Below are positions 8,630 to 17,514 of a stretch of DNA of 64,000 nucleotides, in pieces. Origin of the DNA: GCA-2709075 sp038146865 (lineage in GTDB: Bacteria > Pseudomonadota > Alphaproteobacteria > MPNO01 > UBA2964); assembly GCA_038146865.1 (NCBI GenBank), contig JAYQSL010000007.1, forward strand, positions 806,001-870,000, given 5' to 3'. Made by a program: the position numbers and the translations under genes. The notes beneath the pieces were generated by a model. It was given only the letters and a program-made list of their open reading frames with translations. It ran no database searches and was not told where the DNA came from. Position 1 is the stretch's first letter; every line of letters starts with the position of its first letter.

Positions 8630-9049
8630 ATGTTACCTGTACGTTATTCGGCAAAAATTGATTTTCAAAACTTTGAAGCCCCGCAAAGTAGCAATGCCAT
8701 ATTGGCTTGCCCCAGAGGCCGGTGTGGGGGATCTGGGTCCATCCAAACTCGGATATATGACATCTCGAAAGAAAAATTATTTTTTGAGGCCAAGGGTTTC
8801 CTTCAGGCATTGCCCAGGGTGAGTCTGCTGCACTCTGATGAGTCCCGCTTACAAATAGTCGCGGTTCAGAGATCTAGGTTGATGGGTTTTCCGGATACGA
8901 TTTGGGTTCAGGTTGTTGACGTTGATGAAAAGGTAGGCCTAATCATTTTTAGCCGTTCAAATTATGGCTTGTGGGATGCCGGCGTTAATATTAAACGAGT
9001 TAAAAACATTTTAACGTCGCTCAATCTTAAACTCACAGCGGAGAATTAA
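8630..9049 (+). CDS. DUF1499 family protein, start uncertain
   Basis: A DUF1499 protein, 139 residues from the first ATG. The family mark is the ACPRGRC segment near the start, followed by a conserved beta domain ending ILTSLNLKL. Function of DUF1499 is unknown; many members are membrane-anchored. The frame stays open upstream of the ATG and encodes a hydrophobic segment, LWFGIFTLIAAATAS, that looks like a signal or anchor helix. No ATG, GTG or TTG exists in that stretch. The true start is therefore probably earlier, perhaps ATT at 8561 (behind TTTGGA), ATT at 8570-8573 or CTG at 8606, or a base is missing. It follows folE closely. Confidence 0.75.
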   Translation: MLPVRYSAKIDFQNFEAPQSSNAILACPRGRCGGSGSIQTRIYDISKEKLFFEAKGFLQALPRVSLLHSDESRLQIVAVQRSRLMGFPDTIWVQVVDVDEKVGLIIFSRSNYGLWDAGVNIKRVKNILTSLNLKLTAEN

Positions 9050-9242
9050 GGAGGGGTTATCCGAGTATTAAACTCATTTTTCGCTCATTTTGGGCACTGA
9101 AATTTTGCCATTAGAGGATCCCCCTATTTTATATGCTTTAAGCCTGCTGATTTACTTTCCGCGATCGTCTTCTCAGCCTAATTTTGATCCTTTATAAGAT
9201 ACCTTCTATTTAAAGACTTCACTAGAAATATCGGAAAAATTG

Positions 9243-9998
9243 ATGAGCAGTTTTGATGCGTCGGCTTTAGTACACCGGATCAAAGAACAAGGTTTTGCTT
9301 TTTGTCCTGGTGTGCAGATCGGAAAAGTTATTGATGCAGCGTGTTCAGGTGAGGCCACTTCTTTTTTTACCGAAAGCTGGAACCACCTTGGTGTGGATAA
9401 GTTTTTGGCAGATGGGGGTAGATATAGGCGACGGCGTTTTGGCGTTTTTCAGACGAGCTGTGAAGGGATTGTAACGAAACCACACCAACCTCATTTCCAG
9501 AGCAGAGATTATAATTCGGTGAACGGCGGTATTCAGCGTTATTTTGAGCCCCTAAAGGCTCAGATAGCCACCCATGAAGTTCTAAAACTCCTTCTAAATA
9601 TTTGTGTTAATGTATTTAGCGTCTGTGCCAAGGATGGTCTTAGATTGATGCCGTGGCATACAGAAATTCACCAGTTTCGGGTAGAGACAAATGATAAAGA
9701 ACGTGGGTTGCCGACACCCGAGGGAATGCATCGGGATGGGGTGGATTGGGTATGCGTGGTTTTGATAAAGAGAGTGAACGTTGATAGCGGCGTCACCGAG
9801 ATTTTCGACACCGAGAGTAAAGAGCGCTCTTCCTTTATTCTCGAAGAGGCCTTTGACACGGTGTTTCTCGATGACCACAGGGCTTACCACGGTGTTACTC
9901 CTATAACACGAATTGAACAAGGCAAGCCGGCATATCGAGACATACTCGTTGTAACTTTCCGCAATGAGAGAAATCAAATACCTAATAAGACCTTCTGA
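9243..9998 (+). CDS. 2OG-Fe(II) dioxygenase of the PF10014 / isoleucine-dioxygenase type
   Basis: A 251-residue protein recognised as the 2OG-Fe dioxygenase family PF10014, which contains bacterial L-isoleucine and related free amino acid hydroxylases. The metal HxD sits in PEGMHRDGVDWVCV, the distal histidine in DDHRAYHGVTPI, and a likely 2-oxoglutarate-binding arginine in AYRDILVVTFR. The context HQFRVETND before the HxD block is also typical. I choose the ATG at 9243 because GGAAAAAT precedes it; a TTG one codon earlier is also possible. Gaps on both sides are 130-200 bases, so it looks monocistronic. Substrate unknown, free amino acid likely by family. Confidence 0.83.
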   Translation: MSSFDASALVHRIKEQGFAFCPGVQIGKVIDAACSGEATSFFTESWNHLGVDKFLADGGRYRRRRFGVFQTSCEGIVTKPHQPHFQSRDYNSVNGGIQRYFEPLKAQIATHEVLKLLLNICVNVFSVCAKDGLRLMPWHTEIHQFRVETNDKERGLPTPEGMHRDGVDWVCVVLIKRVNVDSGVTEIFDTESKERSSFILEEAFDTVFLDDHRAYHGVTPITRIEQGKPAYRDILVVTFRNERNQIPNKTF

Positions 9999-10128
9999 GA
10001 TGGCGCTTAAAAAAATTTAAAAAGTTTTGAGTAGCGTTGGTTTTTATCCATTCTTTAATCCCGTTTGGCTGGGTCAAAGATGAAATCCAAATAAGACTCC
10101 GGTTCGTAAATGAATAAAGGAGTTAGTC

Positions 10129-10422
10129 ATGAAAGAACAAATTTCCCTTGTTATGGATGCAAACAAAAACCCGCTGCAATCGCTTCCAAAAACGCAAAGA
10201 TTTCAGATTATGGTTCTCCTATCGGTTATGTGGAGTTCTGTGTTCTGTTTGGCTTTTGGATCTTGGTTCTGGTGGGGTGAACTTGTAGTTGGTCATGTTG
10301 CGGTAGCGGTAGCGATTGGCATTACCAGCTTGACCTTCAGTGAAGCAAGAAAAAAAAGCCATCGTGATATGTACCGTTCAAAGGATGGCACTTCTCGTTA
10401 TGACGATATTTGGGGAGGCTAA
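10129..10422 (+). CDS. Small two-helix membrane protein
   Basis: A 97-residue protein I do not recognise. It has a polar N-terminus, two hydrophobic segments (about residues 27-49 and 53-67) separated by a tryptophan-rich turn (SWFWWGE), and a basic then polar tail (ARKKSHRDMYRSKDG). This predicts an inner-membrane hairpin with both ends in the cytoplasm. The start is well supported by AAAGGAGTTAGTC before the ATG. Its last codons lie close to the GNAT-like gene that follows. No function can be stated. Confidence 0.72.
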   Translation: MKEQISLVMDANKNPLQSLPKTQRFQIMVLLSVMWSSVFCLAFGSWFWWGELVVGHVAVAVAIGITSLTFSEARKKSHRDMYRSKDGTSRYDDIWGG

Positions 10423-10471
10423 AACGCTTCCCGAGAAACGGCTAGTGAATCAGTCGCTAGGGTGTCGGGAT

Positions 10472-10753
10472 ATGCAACCAGAACTCTTAGATTTTGATGT
10501 GAATATATATCCCGATTGTGTGGTGTTTAAAAACCAAAACACGACCCTTGGATTGGCACACTTCTCAAAAAATGATTGCACCTTGAATTATATTTTTGTT
10601 CACCCGTTCTTTAGGAGGAAAGGATTGGGAAGACAGCTCCTCAGGAAGAGTGAGGAAGTATGTGGTGCGAATTTAGTTCCCGTTGATCCTCTATCGCCAT
10701 CAGGTGAAAAATTTTTTCAAGCGGCAGATCGGGTAGTATCAAGGCCCGTTTAG
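10472..10753 (+). CDS. Small GNAT-like acetyltransferase
   Basis: A short protein of about 93 residues carrying the acetyl-CoA binding core of the GNAT family: IFVHPFFRRKGLGRQLL, where RRKGLG is the pyrophosphate-binding loop, followed by a helix. Only motif A and a little flanking sheet are present, so it is shorter than a normal GNAT of about 140-160 residues. The start is uncertain: ATG at 10472 with AGGGTG seven bases upstream is preferred, while ATG at 10400 would overlap the preceding membrane-protein gene. Substrate unknown. It could be a reduced or decaying acetyltransferase. Confidence 0.6.
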   Translation: MQPELLDFDVNIYPDCVVFKNQNTTLGLAHFSKNDCTLNYIFVHPFFRRKGLGRQLLRKSEEVCGANLVPVDPLSPSGEKFFQAADRVVSRPV

Positions 10754-10813
10754 ATCCCTGGTTTCTGCAAGGACGGGAAAGCACCTCTGTTAGTTATGCA
10801 ATAGGGTGTGAGC

Positions 10814-12694
10814 TTAGTCACAGTTTCTTTCCTCAATTCGTTCACTGATTTCTATCCAGGCAGCTTCCTCTCGTTCAAGGGCAGCTAAAGTTTCTCCGTG
10901 TTCTCTCTGCAAACTAACAATTAATTGTGGATCTCCGGCGTAGAGTTCCGGATCAGACAGTCTTTCCGACAATTCTCTTTTTTTTGACGAAAGATTAGTT
11001 ATTGTTTTTTCTGTGTCTCGCAGTTTTTTGTAGAGAGGAGACAGCTGTTGCCTTTTTATAGCATCCTCCTGCCTTTTCGATTTTCGGGTCTGGTTTTTTT
11101 TGCCGTGTTGACCGCCTACATCACGAGCGGTCTTGGACGGGCGTAAGACCTTTGATCGATAATCATTAAGGTCGCCGTCAAACTGGATAATTGAACCATC
11201 TTCTACAAGCCATAATCTGTCTGCGATCATCTCAATTACATAAGGATCATGGCTCACAATTATTACTGCACCCGAAAAATCATTGAGAGCTTGAATAAGA
11301 GCGTCACGAGAATCCATGTCGAGATGGTTTGTTGGTTCGTCAAGTAACAACACGTTAGGTGCATCGGCACTCATTAGGGCAAAAAGCAGACGGGCCTTTT
11401 CGCCACCCGACAAATCACTAATGTGTGTGTCGGCACGTTCTTGAGAAAATCCGAAACCACCTAAATGATTGCGAATTTTTTCTTCATTATCAGATCGGCG
11501 CCTGCGACTCATTTCTATCGCTGGGGTGGACGACGGGTCTAAACTATCCGACTGATGTTGCGCAAAGTAACCGACTTTTAGTTTTCGAGATTTTGAGAGG
11601 ATTCCTTGTCCAATGGATAATTGGCCAGCTAAAAGTTTAATGAAGGTTGATTTTCCATTACCATTTGCGCCTAGTAAAGCAATTCGGTCATCAGCATCAA
11701 TTCTCAAAGATAAGTTTTTCAGGATTACCTTATCCTCATAAGCCGCGCTGACCCGATCTAAACTAAAAAGAGGAGGCGGTAGGGGTTTCGGGTCCGGAAA
11801 GTTGAAGTTCCGATCCATTTCGCCCTGGATATCTGGCAACGGCTGCATTTTTTCGAGCAACTTTAGCCTAGATTGTGCTTGTTTTGCCTTCGTTGCCTTA
11901 TACCGGAACCTCTCTACAAACCGGATAATCCGCTCTTTTTGGATTTCCTGCTTGCGTCTTTCCGATTCAATTTGGTTAAGTCTTTGACGGCGAACTAAAT
12001 CAAATTGATCAAAGTTTCCTCCGTAATAAACAAGTTGACTATTCTCAAGATGGACTATCCCCTCAGCAACGTTGTTAAGTAGTTCTCTGTCGTGACTAAC
12101 TACGATTATTGTGCCGGCGTAAGTTCGGAGAAACTCGGTCAACCAGACGGCGGACTCGATGTCTAGATGATTGGTTGGTTCATCCAGCAACAATATATCC
12201 GGGGAAGTAAACAAAAGTGCGGCAAGCCCTACCCTCATGCGCCAGCCACCGGATAAACTGTCACAGGTCTGATGTTGCGAAGTTTCTGAAAAACCAAGTC
12301 CTGCGAGTATTTTCGCCGCTCGGGTTTTAGCGCGACTGGCATCAATCTGATCAAGCCTGTCATGGATTTCCGCTATGCGAGCCGGGTCGTCTGCAGATCT
12401 GGCTTCCTGTTTAAGAGATAATAATTCTTTGTCGCTTTGGAGAACAAAGTTGATTATTGAATCTTGTCCCGCAGGGGCCTCTTGGCTGGTCATGCCGATC
12501 TTTGCTCCGCTTTGGATCAAGATACTTCCGGTTTCTGGCTCCAATTCTCCTTTTATTATTTTGAGTAAAGTGGTTTTACCGCTTCCGTTTTTGCCGAAGA
12601 GGCCTACGTGCTTGCCCTGATTAATTGTGGCGTTCACGTCATCAAGTAGGACTCTGGGTCCAACTCGATAAGTGAGCCGCTCTATGACCAGCAC
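10814..12694 (-). CDS. ABC-F family ATPase (YheS/Uup-like)
   Basis: A 626-residue ABC-F protein: two ATPase cassettes on one chain and no membrane segments. The first Walker A is GKNGSGKTT (residues about 34-42) with signature LSGGW and Walker B LLLDEPTNHLD. The second Walker A is GANGNGKST with LSGGE and LLLDEPTNHLD. The charged linker between them (QRLNQIESERRKQEIQKERI and following) and a basic coiled-coil C-terminus (TRKSKRQEDAIKRQQ and following) match the YheS/Uup branch. ABC-F proteins act on the ribosome or, for Uup, affect replication and DNA structures. No transporter genes are adjacent. Confidence 0.93.
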   Translation of the reverse strand: MLVIERLTYRVGPRVLLDDVNATINQGKHVGLFGKNGSGKTTLLKIIKGELEPETGSILIQSGAKIGMTSQEAPAGQDSIINFVLQSDKELLSLKQEARSADDPARIAEIHDRLDQIDASRAKTRAAKILAGLGFSETSQHQTCDSLSGGWRMRVGLAALLFTSPDILLLDEPTNHLDIESAVWLTEFLRTYAGTIIVVSHDRELLNNVAEGIVHLENSQLVYYGGNFDQFDLVRRQRLNQIESERRKQEIQKERIIRFVERFRYKATKAKQAQSRLKLLEKMQPLPDIQGEMDRNFNFPDPKPLPPPLFSLDRVSAAYEDKVILKNLSLRIDADDRIALLGANGNGKSTFIKLLAGQLSIGQGILSKSRKLKVGYFAQHQSDSLDPSSTPAIEMSRRRRSDNEEKIRNHLGGFGFSQERADTHISDLSGGEKARLLFALMSADAPNVLLLDEPTNHLDMDSRDALIQALNDFSGAVIIVSHDPYVIEMIADRLWLVEDGSIIQFDGDLNDYRSKVLRPSKTARDVGGQHGKKNQTRKSKRQEDAIKRQQLSPLYKKLRDTEKTITNLSSKKRELSERLSDPELYAGDPQLIVSLQREHGETLAALEREEAAWIEISERIEERNCD

Positions 12695-12713
12695 AATTAG
12701 TATCCCTTATGCG

Positions 12714-12965
12714 TTATGGTCTTTCTGGCGGCAGGATTTCTACGACGCATATCTGATCGATCAAATGATCTCGACCGATATCTTGAAGATGTAAGAGTTT
12801 TTGTTCGTTGTTTAGCGGGGCCCCAATTCCTTGGGTCATGGCGAGTACCAAGGATCGATCACTTAGGTCTAGCCAAAAACTTCGCCTGACTAATTTACCC
12901 TCGGCATCACGGGCAAATGGATTATTTGCATCCTTTCCTAGATCAGGAGAATAATATTGAGCCAT
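12714..12965 (-). CDS. Small conserved-looking protein coupled to an alpha/beta hydrolase
   Basis: An 83-residue soluble protein that I do not recognise. It reads MAQYYSPDLGKDANNPF and continues with SFWLDLSDRSLVLAMTQG and a C-terminal VVEILPPERP. There are no membrane segments or cysteines. I choose the ATG at 12965 because AGAGG lies eight bases upstream; the longer frame starting at 13067 would overlap the hydrolase gene extensively. The start is only 4 bases after the stop of the alpha/beta hydrolase gene, so the two are almost certainly translated from one message. Confidence 0.68.
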   Translation of the reverse strand: MAQYYSPDLGKDANNPFARDAEGKLVRRSFWLDLSDRSLVLAMTQGIGAPLNNEQKLLHLQDIGRDHLIDQICVVEILPPERP

Positions 12966-12969
12966 GAGA

Positions 12970-14040
12970 CTAACCTCTTGCGTTGAGTTGCGATGCCATC
13001 CAATCAGCAGTTTGGGGACGGACTTTATAGGGCCTGTTATGACAGACGTGATTGCCATCCTCAACAATAGATAACACTTTCGGGCCGGAAACTTCTGCGG
13101 CTATGCGCTCCGCAGACTCTACGGCAGTCAGCCTGTCCCTGCCTCCTGCAACAATATAGATGGGACAGGTGATTTTCTCTGCAACTCCCTCTAGAGATAG
13201 GGTTTTGGAATATTCTTTTGCCTCTTCCATGGAAGCGCAATGCGATCGAATCCGAAAGACTTCACGATTTAGATAGGATTTCTCGTCCCAATTTTCTCCC
13301 CAAGAGTAGGCCCCCGATATTGATACGCATGCTTTTATTCTTTTCTCCATGGCTGCCGCCCTGGGCGCATAATGGCCTCCCATGCTTACGCCAAAAATAC
13401 CAATGCGATCACTATCGATGTCGGCTCTACCTTCTGCCCAATCTATAACGGCTCCTGCTACTGTTTCGTAATTTGGACGTATTGCAAAATCGTATTCTGC
13501 TTCTCCCTGACCAGGGCCATCGATCGCTATGGTAGCGAGACCTCTCTCTAAAAAGTTGGGCTCATATCCGAATATTTCTTCCTTCGTGGCCTCCAGTCCT
13601 GGGATAAGTATGACCAAACCACAGTTCGTTTTGCATTCTGGAATACGCAAGTTTCCAGCTAAAAATTTCCCTTCAAAAGGAATTTCTATACGCTCTCCGG
13701 GTGGCGTTAAATGAGGGAGGGCCATAGTTCGGCAAGATATCGCTTTTTGGTGCGCCTCTCGCATCTGGTCAGGAAATTCAACGGCCATAAATTTTCCGAA
13801 GTGATAAATCAAGCCCGCGGTGGTCCAGTGTTCTGCCGCGCTCTTTGAATTCCCAGAATTCATGGCTTGATTACCTAGTTCCTCATGAATACGAGCTCTT
13901 GCCGACCACCTCGGGCACCAGTCCTCCCACTTTTCCATTCCCTCAGTGGCATCTTGAAAATCAGCTAGTGGCACACCGCTTGTGATAAATCTTGGGGTGA
14001 ATATTCCTATTACTGTTTCTATCCGAGGATCCCTGGGCAT
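12970..14040 (-). CDS. Alpha/beta hydrolase (FrsA / dihydropseudooxynicotine hydrolase-like)
   Basis: A 356-residue alpha/beta hydrolase with an N-terminal helical region and a C-terminal catalytic domain, as in FrsA/YafA and 2,6-dihydropseudooxynicotine hydrolase. The nucleophile elbow is GIFGVSMGGHY (serine in GVSMG), the acid is probably in VAGGRDRLT and the histidine in EDGNHVCHN. The oxyanion-side segment ILIPGLEATKEE is present. The ATG at 14040 has AAAGGAG seven bases upstream. It is divergent from the molybdenum hydroxylase gene and followed 4 bases later by a small gene of unknown function. C-C bond hydrolysis or ester hydrolysis is plausible; the substrate is unknown. Confidence 0.83.
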   Translation of the reverse strand: MPRDPRIETVIGIFTPRFITSGVPLADFQDATEGMEKWEDWCPRWSARARIHEELGNQAMNSGNSKSAAEHWTTAGLIYHFGKFMAVEFPDQMREAHQKAISCRTMALPHLTPPGERIEIPFEGKFLAGNLRIPECKTNCGLVILIPGLEATKEEIFGYEPNFLERGLATIAIDGPGQGEAEYDFAIRPNYETVAGAVIDWAEGRADIDSDRIGIFGVSMGGHYAPRAAAMEKRIKACVSISGAYSWGENWDEKSYLNREVFRIRSHCASMEEAKEYSKTLSLEGVAEKITCPIYIVAGGRDRLTAVESAERIAAEVSGPKVLSIVEDGNHVCHNRPYKVRPQTADWMASQLNARG

Positions 14041-14172
14041 TGCGTTTCTCCTTTTATCTCTCTGGAATCATGCAGTGCTGTTTTTTTTTGCGCAAGTGTT
14101 TGACCTTTGCCTTGCCGCGACCCAGCTTTCTTGTACAAAGAGATAACAAACGGGATCAAGAGAGGAGTAGAG

Positions 14173-16518
14173 ATGCACGGCCCAATAGGAGAGCGTGTCA
14201 TTCGAAAGGAAGACTCGAGACTGTTAACGGGAAATGGTCAATTTAGCGATGATCATTCTATCGAAAAGCAAACCTGGGCAGTCATGGTTCGGTCACCCCA
14301 TGCCCATGCAATTATTAAATCAATTAACGCAACAGCGGCTCTTTCCATAGATGGTGTTCTTGGGGTGCTTTCCGGCGAGGATTGTGTGAAGGATCGATTG
14401 GAACATATTCCCCACAGTCCTTTTCCTTCGACAAATTTCGATATGAAATTACATGCTCCTGGTAAAGAACTCGGGGAAGATGAGTTTACAGGGTCACACA
14501 TGCCACTTCCATCCGATAAAGTGCGTTATGTAGGTGAAGCGGTCGCCATGGTAATCGCTGAGACCAGGGCGCTCGCTAACGAGGCTGCGGAGCTGGTTGA
14601 AGTTGACTATGAGGTTTTGAACTCCGTAACTCACGCTCTTGATGCGGAAAGAGATGATGCACCTCGAATTTGGGAAGACATCCCTAGTAATGTATTTATT
14701 GATACCTATTTTGGGGACCAGTTAGCGACAGAGCGAGCTTTTGCAGGAGCGGACCATGTCGTGAAAATGTCTTTTGACATCCCTCGGGTTACCGGAGTGC
14801 CGATGGAACCGAGATCGGCATTGGGGGTTTATGATCAAGAAAAAGATAAATACACCCTATTTGCGGGAAGCGGCGGGACTGTCCGACAGAAAAGAGAAAT
14901 AGCCGAGGTGCTCGGGGTACCTTCAGAAAAGGTCAGAGTTTATGCCCTTGATGTTGGCGGGAATTTTGGCACACGCAATCGGACTTACGTGGAGTTTCCT
15001 TTGGTCGTTTGGGCCTCGAAAAAATTTGGTCGACCTGTGAAATGCACTGTGGAAAGGTCCGAGTCGATGGTCAGTGATTATCAGGGACGAGACCTTCAAG
15101 TCGATATGGAACTGGCGATTAATAAAGAAGGGAAGTTTCTTGCGCTCAGAGCCTCCAACTTGAGTAATGTGGGCGCGCGCTGTGTCTCTCTTTCCCCTTT
15201 GTCTAAGGGTTCGGGTATTATTACCGGTTCTTATAGAATTCCAGCAGCTTATCTTCGATCTCGGGCGGTTTTTACAAACACGGCGCCCACAAACGCGTAC
15301 CGGTCATCCGGTCGCCCCGAGATAATCTACTGCATTGAGAGAATGGTTGAGGTGGCTGCAAAGGAGTGCGGTTTTGACCCACTGGAGCTTCGCAGAAAAA
15401 ACCTGATTTCTGAGGTTGAAATGCCTTATCAAAATGCAGTTGGCATGATTTATGACAGCGGTAAGTACGAAAAGAGTTTAGACATGGCGATCGGCTTGGC
15501 TGATTTCTCTGATTTTGAAATTAGGCAGATAAAAGCCCGAGAACGCGGAAAACTGCTCGGTCGCGGTATTGCTCATTATGTAGAGTCGTCCATTGGGAGC
15601 CCAATAGAAGAGACGCAGCTGCACGTTCTCCCTGACGATGACCGAATAGACCTGGTAATTGGCACTCAACCAAGTGGTCAGGGGCACGAGACTAGTTTCG
15701 CCCAAGTTGCCGCAGCATGGCTGGGAGTTCCGGTGGATAAGATAAATGTGATTGTTGGTGATACAGACATCGTGCGGGTAGGTGGAGGTTCTCACTCTGG
15801 CCGTTCTATGCGGATGGCGGGAACGGTAATCGTCAAAGCAGCAGAGGTTTTAATTGAAAAAGGGAAACGGGTAGCAGCGGAAATATTTGAAGCTTCCGAG
15901 GCCGACATAGAGTTTAGCGACGGTATGTTTAGGGTCCGAGGAACCGACCGGGAAATTGGATTAATTGAGTTGGCTCGAGAGAGTTCAAAAAGAAAATTGC
16001 CAGAGGCTATGGCCGGCGGTCTATCGGTGACGGAACAGAATGAAATGCATACGCCCGTTTTCCCAAATGGTTGTCACATCTGTGAAATTGAGGTGGACCT
16101 GGAGACAGGGGTTCCTGAGATCGTTCTCTATGTCGCAATCGATGATGTGGGAAGGGCAATTAACCCTCTTATTGTTGATGGGCAAACCCACGGAGGTATC
16201 GTGCAAGGGGTTGGACAGGCGCTATGGGAAGAATGTGTTTTCTCCAATGGTCAGCCTTTGAGTGGATCATTTATGGATTACGGAATGCCTAGAGCAGATC
16301 AGTTTCCCGACTTTCGTACCGCGCTAAATGAGGTCCCCTCTCCAACTAACCCCCTGGGGGTCAAGGCCGGTGGAGAGGGTGGCACGACGCCGGCTCCCGG
16401 GGTAATTTCTAATGCGATTATGGATGCTCTCAAAGAATTCGGCGTTAGAGATATAAAGATGCCGTTAACCCCGTTAAAAATCTGGCAGGCTATGCAGGTA
16501 AAAGATAAAGCGGCCTAA
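14173..16518 (+). CDS. Xanthine dehydrogenase-family molybdopterin-binding subunit (orphan large subunit)
   Basis: A 781-residue CoxL/XdhB-type molybdenum hydroxylase large subunit. It begins GERVIRKEDSRLLTGNGQF, contains the VRYVGEAVAMV and GNFGTRN segments, and has the molybdopterin contacts GQGHETSFAQ and GGSHSGRSMR. The active-site loop is AYRSSGRPE rather than the AYRCSFR of true CO dehydrogenase, so CO is not the substrate. The catalytic glutamate is in GGEGGTTPAPG (about Glu735). The ATG at 14173 has GGAG six bases upstream; an earlier ATG at 14107 has no such site. The usual FAD and 2Fe-2S subunits are not adjacent. An NMT1-like gene follows after 21 bases. Confidence 0.9.
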   Translation: MHGPIGERVIRKEDSRLLTGNGQFSDDHSIEKQTWAVMVRSPHAHAIIKSINATAALSIDGVLGVLSGEDCVKDRLEHIPHSPFPSTNFDMKLHAPGKELGEDEFTGSHMPLPSDKVRYVGEAVAMVIAETRALANEAAELVEVDYEVLNSVTHALDAERDDAPRIWEDIPSNVFIDTYFGDQLATERAFAGADHVVKMSFDIPRVTGVPMEPRSALGVYDQEKDKYTLFAGSGGTVRQKREIAEVLGVPSEKVRVYALDVGGNFGTRNRTYVEFPLVVWASKKFGRPVKCTVERSESMVSDYQGRDLQVDMELAINKEGKFLALRASNLSNVGARCVSLSPLSKGSGIITGSYRIPAAYLRSRAVFTNTAPTNAYRSSGRPEIIYCIERMVEVAAKECGFDPLELRRKNLISEVEMPYQNAVGMIYDSGKYEKSLDMAIGLADFSDFEIRQIKARERGKLLGRGIAHYVESSIGSPIEETQLHVLPDDDRIDLVIGTQPSGQGHETSFAQVAAAWLGVPVDKINVIVGDTDIVRVGGGSHSGRSMRMAGTVIVKAAEVLIEKGKRVAAEIFEASEADIEFSDGMFRVRGTDREIGLIELARESSKRKLPEAMAGGLSVTEQNEMHTPVFPNGCHICEIEVDLETGVPEIVLYVAIDDVGRAINPLIVDGQTHGGIVQGVGQALWEECVFSNGQPLSGSFMDYGMPRADQFPDFRTALNEVPSPTNPLGVKAGGEGGTTPAPGVISNAIMDALKEFGVRDIKMPLTPLKIWQAMQVKDKAA

Positions 16519-16539
16519 TCACAGGACAAGGAACACAGA

Positions 16540-17463
16540 ATGAATGATCCGATCAAGCTGATTGGTTTCCCCAACACAGGACTACTCGTTTTTCATGCAG
16601 GGATCGAAAAGGGCTTTTTCGAAAAACATGGAGCTCCTGTCGAACTCGAAGTGACGCCGAGCTCTATTTATCAACTAGTTAATCTGATTGATGGTAAATT
16701 CGATATAGCATGTGGCGCGGTTGATAACTTTATTGCCTATCAAGAAAAAGCAGGGGAAGAAATACCGAAAAAGGAGCCGGACCTTTGTGTTTTTATGGGT
16801 GCTACTCAGATTGAACTATCATTTGTCGTCGCAAAAGAAATTCAGAGTTTTGAAGATATCCGCGGGACTAAATTAGCAATGGATGCTTTGACGACTGGGT
16901 TCGCCTTTGTGTTGTACCGTATGCTTGATGACGCAGGTCTCTCTTCAGATGATTATGAGATGGTATCTGTCGGGGCAACTCCTCATAGATGGGCAGGTGT
17001 CCAGAGTGGTGAATATTCAGGCACGCTCCTTATTGAACCCTTTACAGGCCAGGCACGTGCGAGCGGTTTCAAAATCCTTGCCTCAAGTCGTGAGACTTTT
17101 AAGAATTACCCTGGCCAAATGTTTGGTGCGATGAGAGGTTGGGCCGCGGAAAATAGGGAGAAGATGGTAAGTTTTATTAAGGGATATCTTGATGCTCTCG
17201 ATTGGATACTCGATAACAGCAATACAGAGGAAGTAGAACAGCTTTTAGTCAAGCATATGCCTCAAATCAAACCCCAAGCGGTTGGTATCGCTCTATCAAA
17301 ACTTCGCTCGCCAGACACAGGTTTGGTTCCGAGAGGTATCATTGACAGGGAGGGGCTAAAAACTGTTTTAGCGTTGAGGAGCCAATATGCGCCTCAAGGA
17401 CAAAAGCTCACCGATATTGAAAAATATATCGATGAGACGTTCTATCGAGAAGCTTTAGGTTAA
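16540..17463 (+). CDS. NMT1/THI5-like substrate-binding-fold protein without signal peptide
   Basis: A 307-residue protein of the NMT1/SsuA/TauA-like periplasmic-binding fold: LIGFPNTGLLVFHAGIEKGFF, the YQLVNLIDGKFDIACGAVDN pocket region and EDIRGTKLAMDA are typical. Unlike transport binding proteins it starts MNDPIKLIGF with no signal peptide, and no permease or ATPase gene is nearby. The CCCFC motif of yeast THI5 is absent. It is 21 bases downstream of the orphan molybdenum hydroxylase gene and has its own AAGGA site, so co-expression is likely. A cytoplasmic ligand-binding or enzyme role is possible, or a start error has hidden a signal peptide; I see none upstream in frame. Confidence 0.82.
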   Translation: MNDPIKLIGFPNTGLLVFHAGIEKGFFEKHGAPVELEVTPSSIYQLVNLIDGKFDIACGAVDNFIAYQEKAGEEIPKKEPDLCVFMGATQIELSFVVAKEIQSFEDIRGTKLAMDALTTGFAFVLYRMLDDAGLSSDDYEMVSVGATPHRWAGVQSGEYSGTLLIEPFTGQARASGFKILASSRETFKNYPGQMFGAMRGWAAENREKMVSFIKGYLDALDWILDNSNTEEVEQLLVKHMPQIKPQAVGIALSKLRSPDTGLVPRGIIDREGLKTVLALRSQYAPQGQKLTDIEKYIDETFYREALG

Positions 17464-17514
17464 GTAATCCTCAATTTTTTGAAGACTACGCCGGCTTCGT
17501 TGCCGTATCTACTC

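Noticed and set aside
14173..16518. CO dehydrogenase large subunit (coxL)
   Set aside because: The active-site loop is AYRSSGRPE without the essential cysteine motif AYRCSFR, and coxM and coxS are missing.
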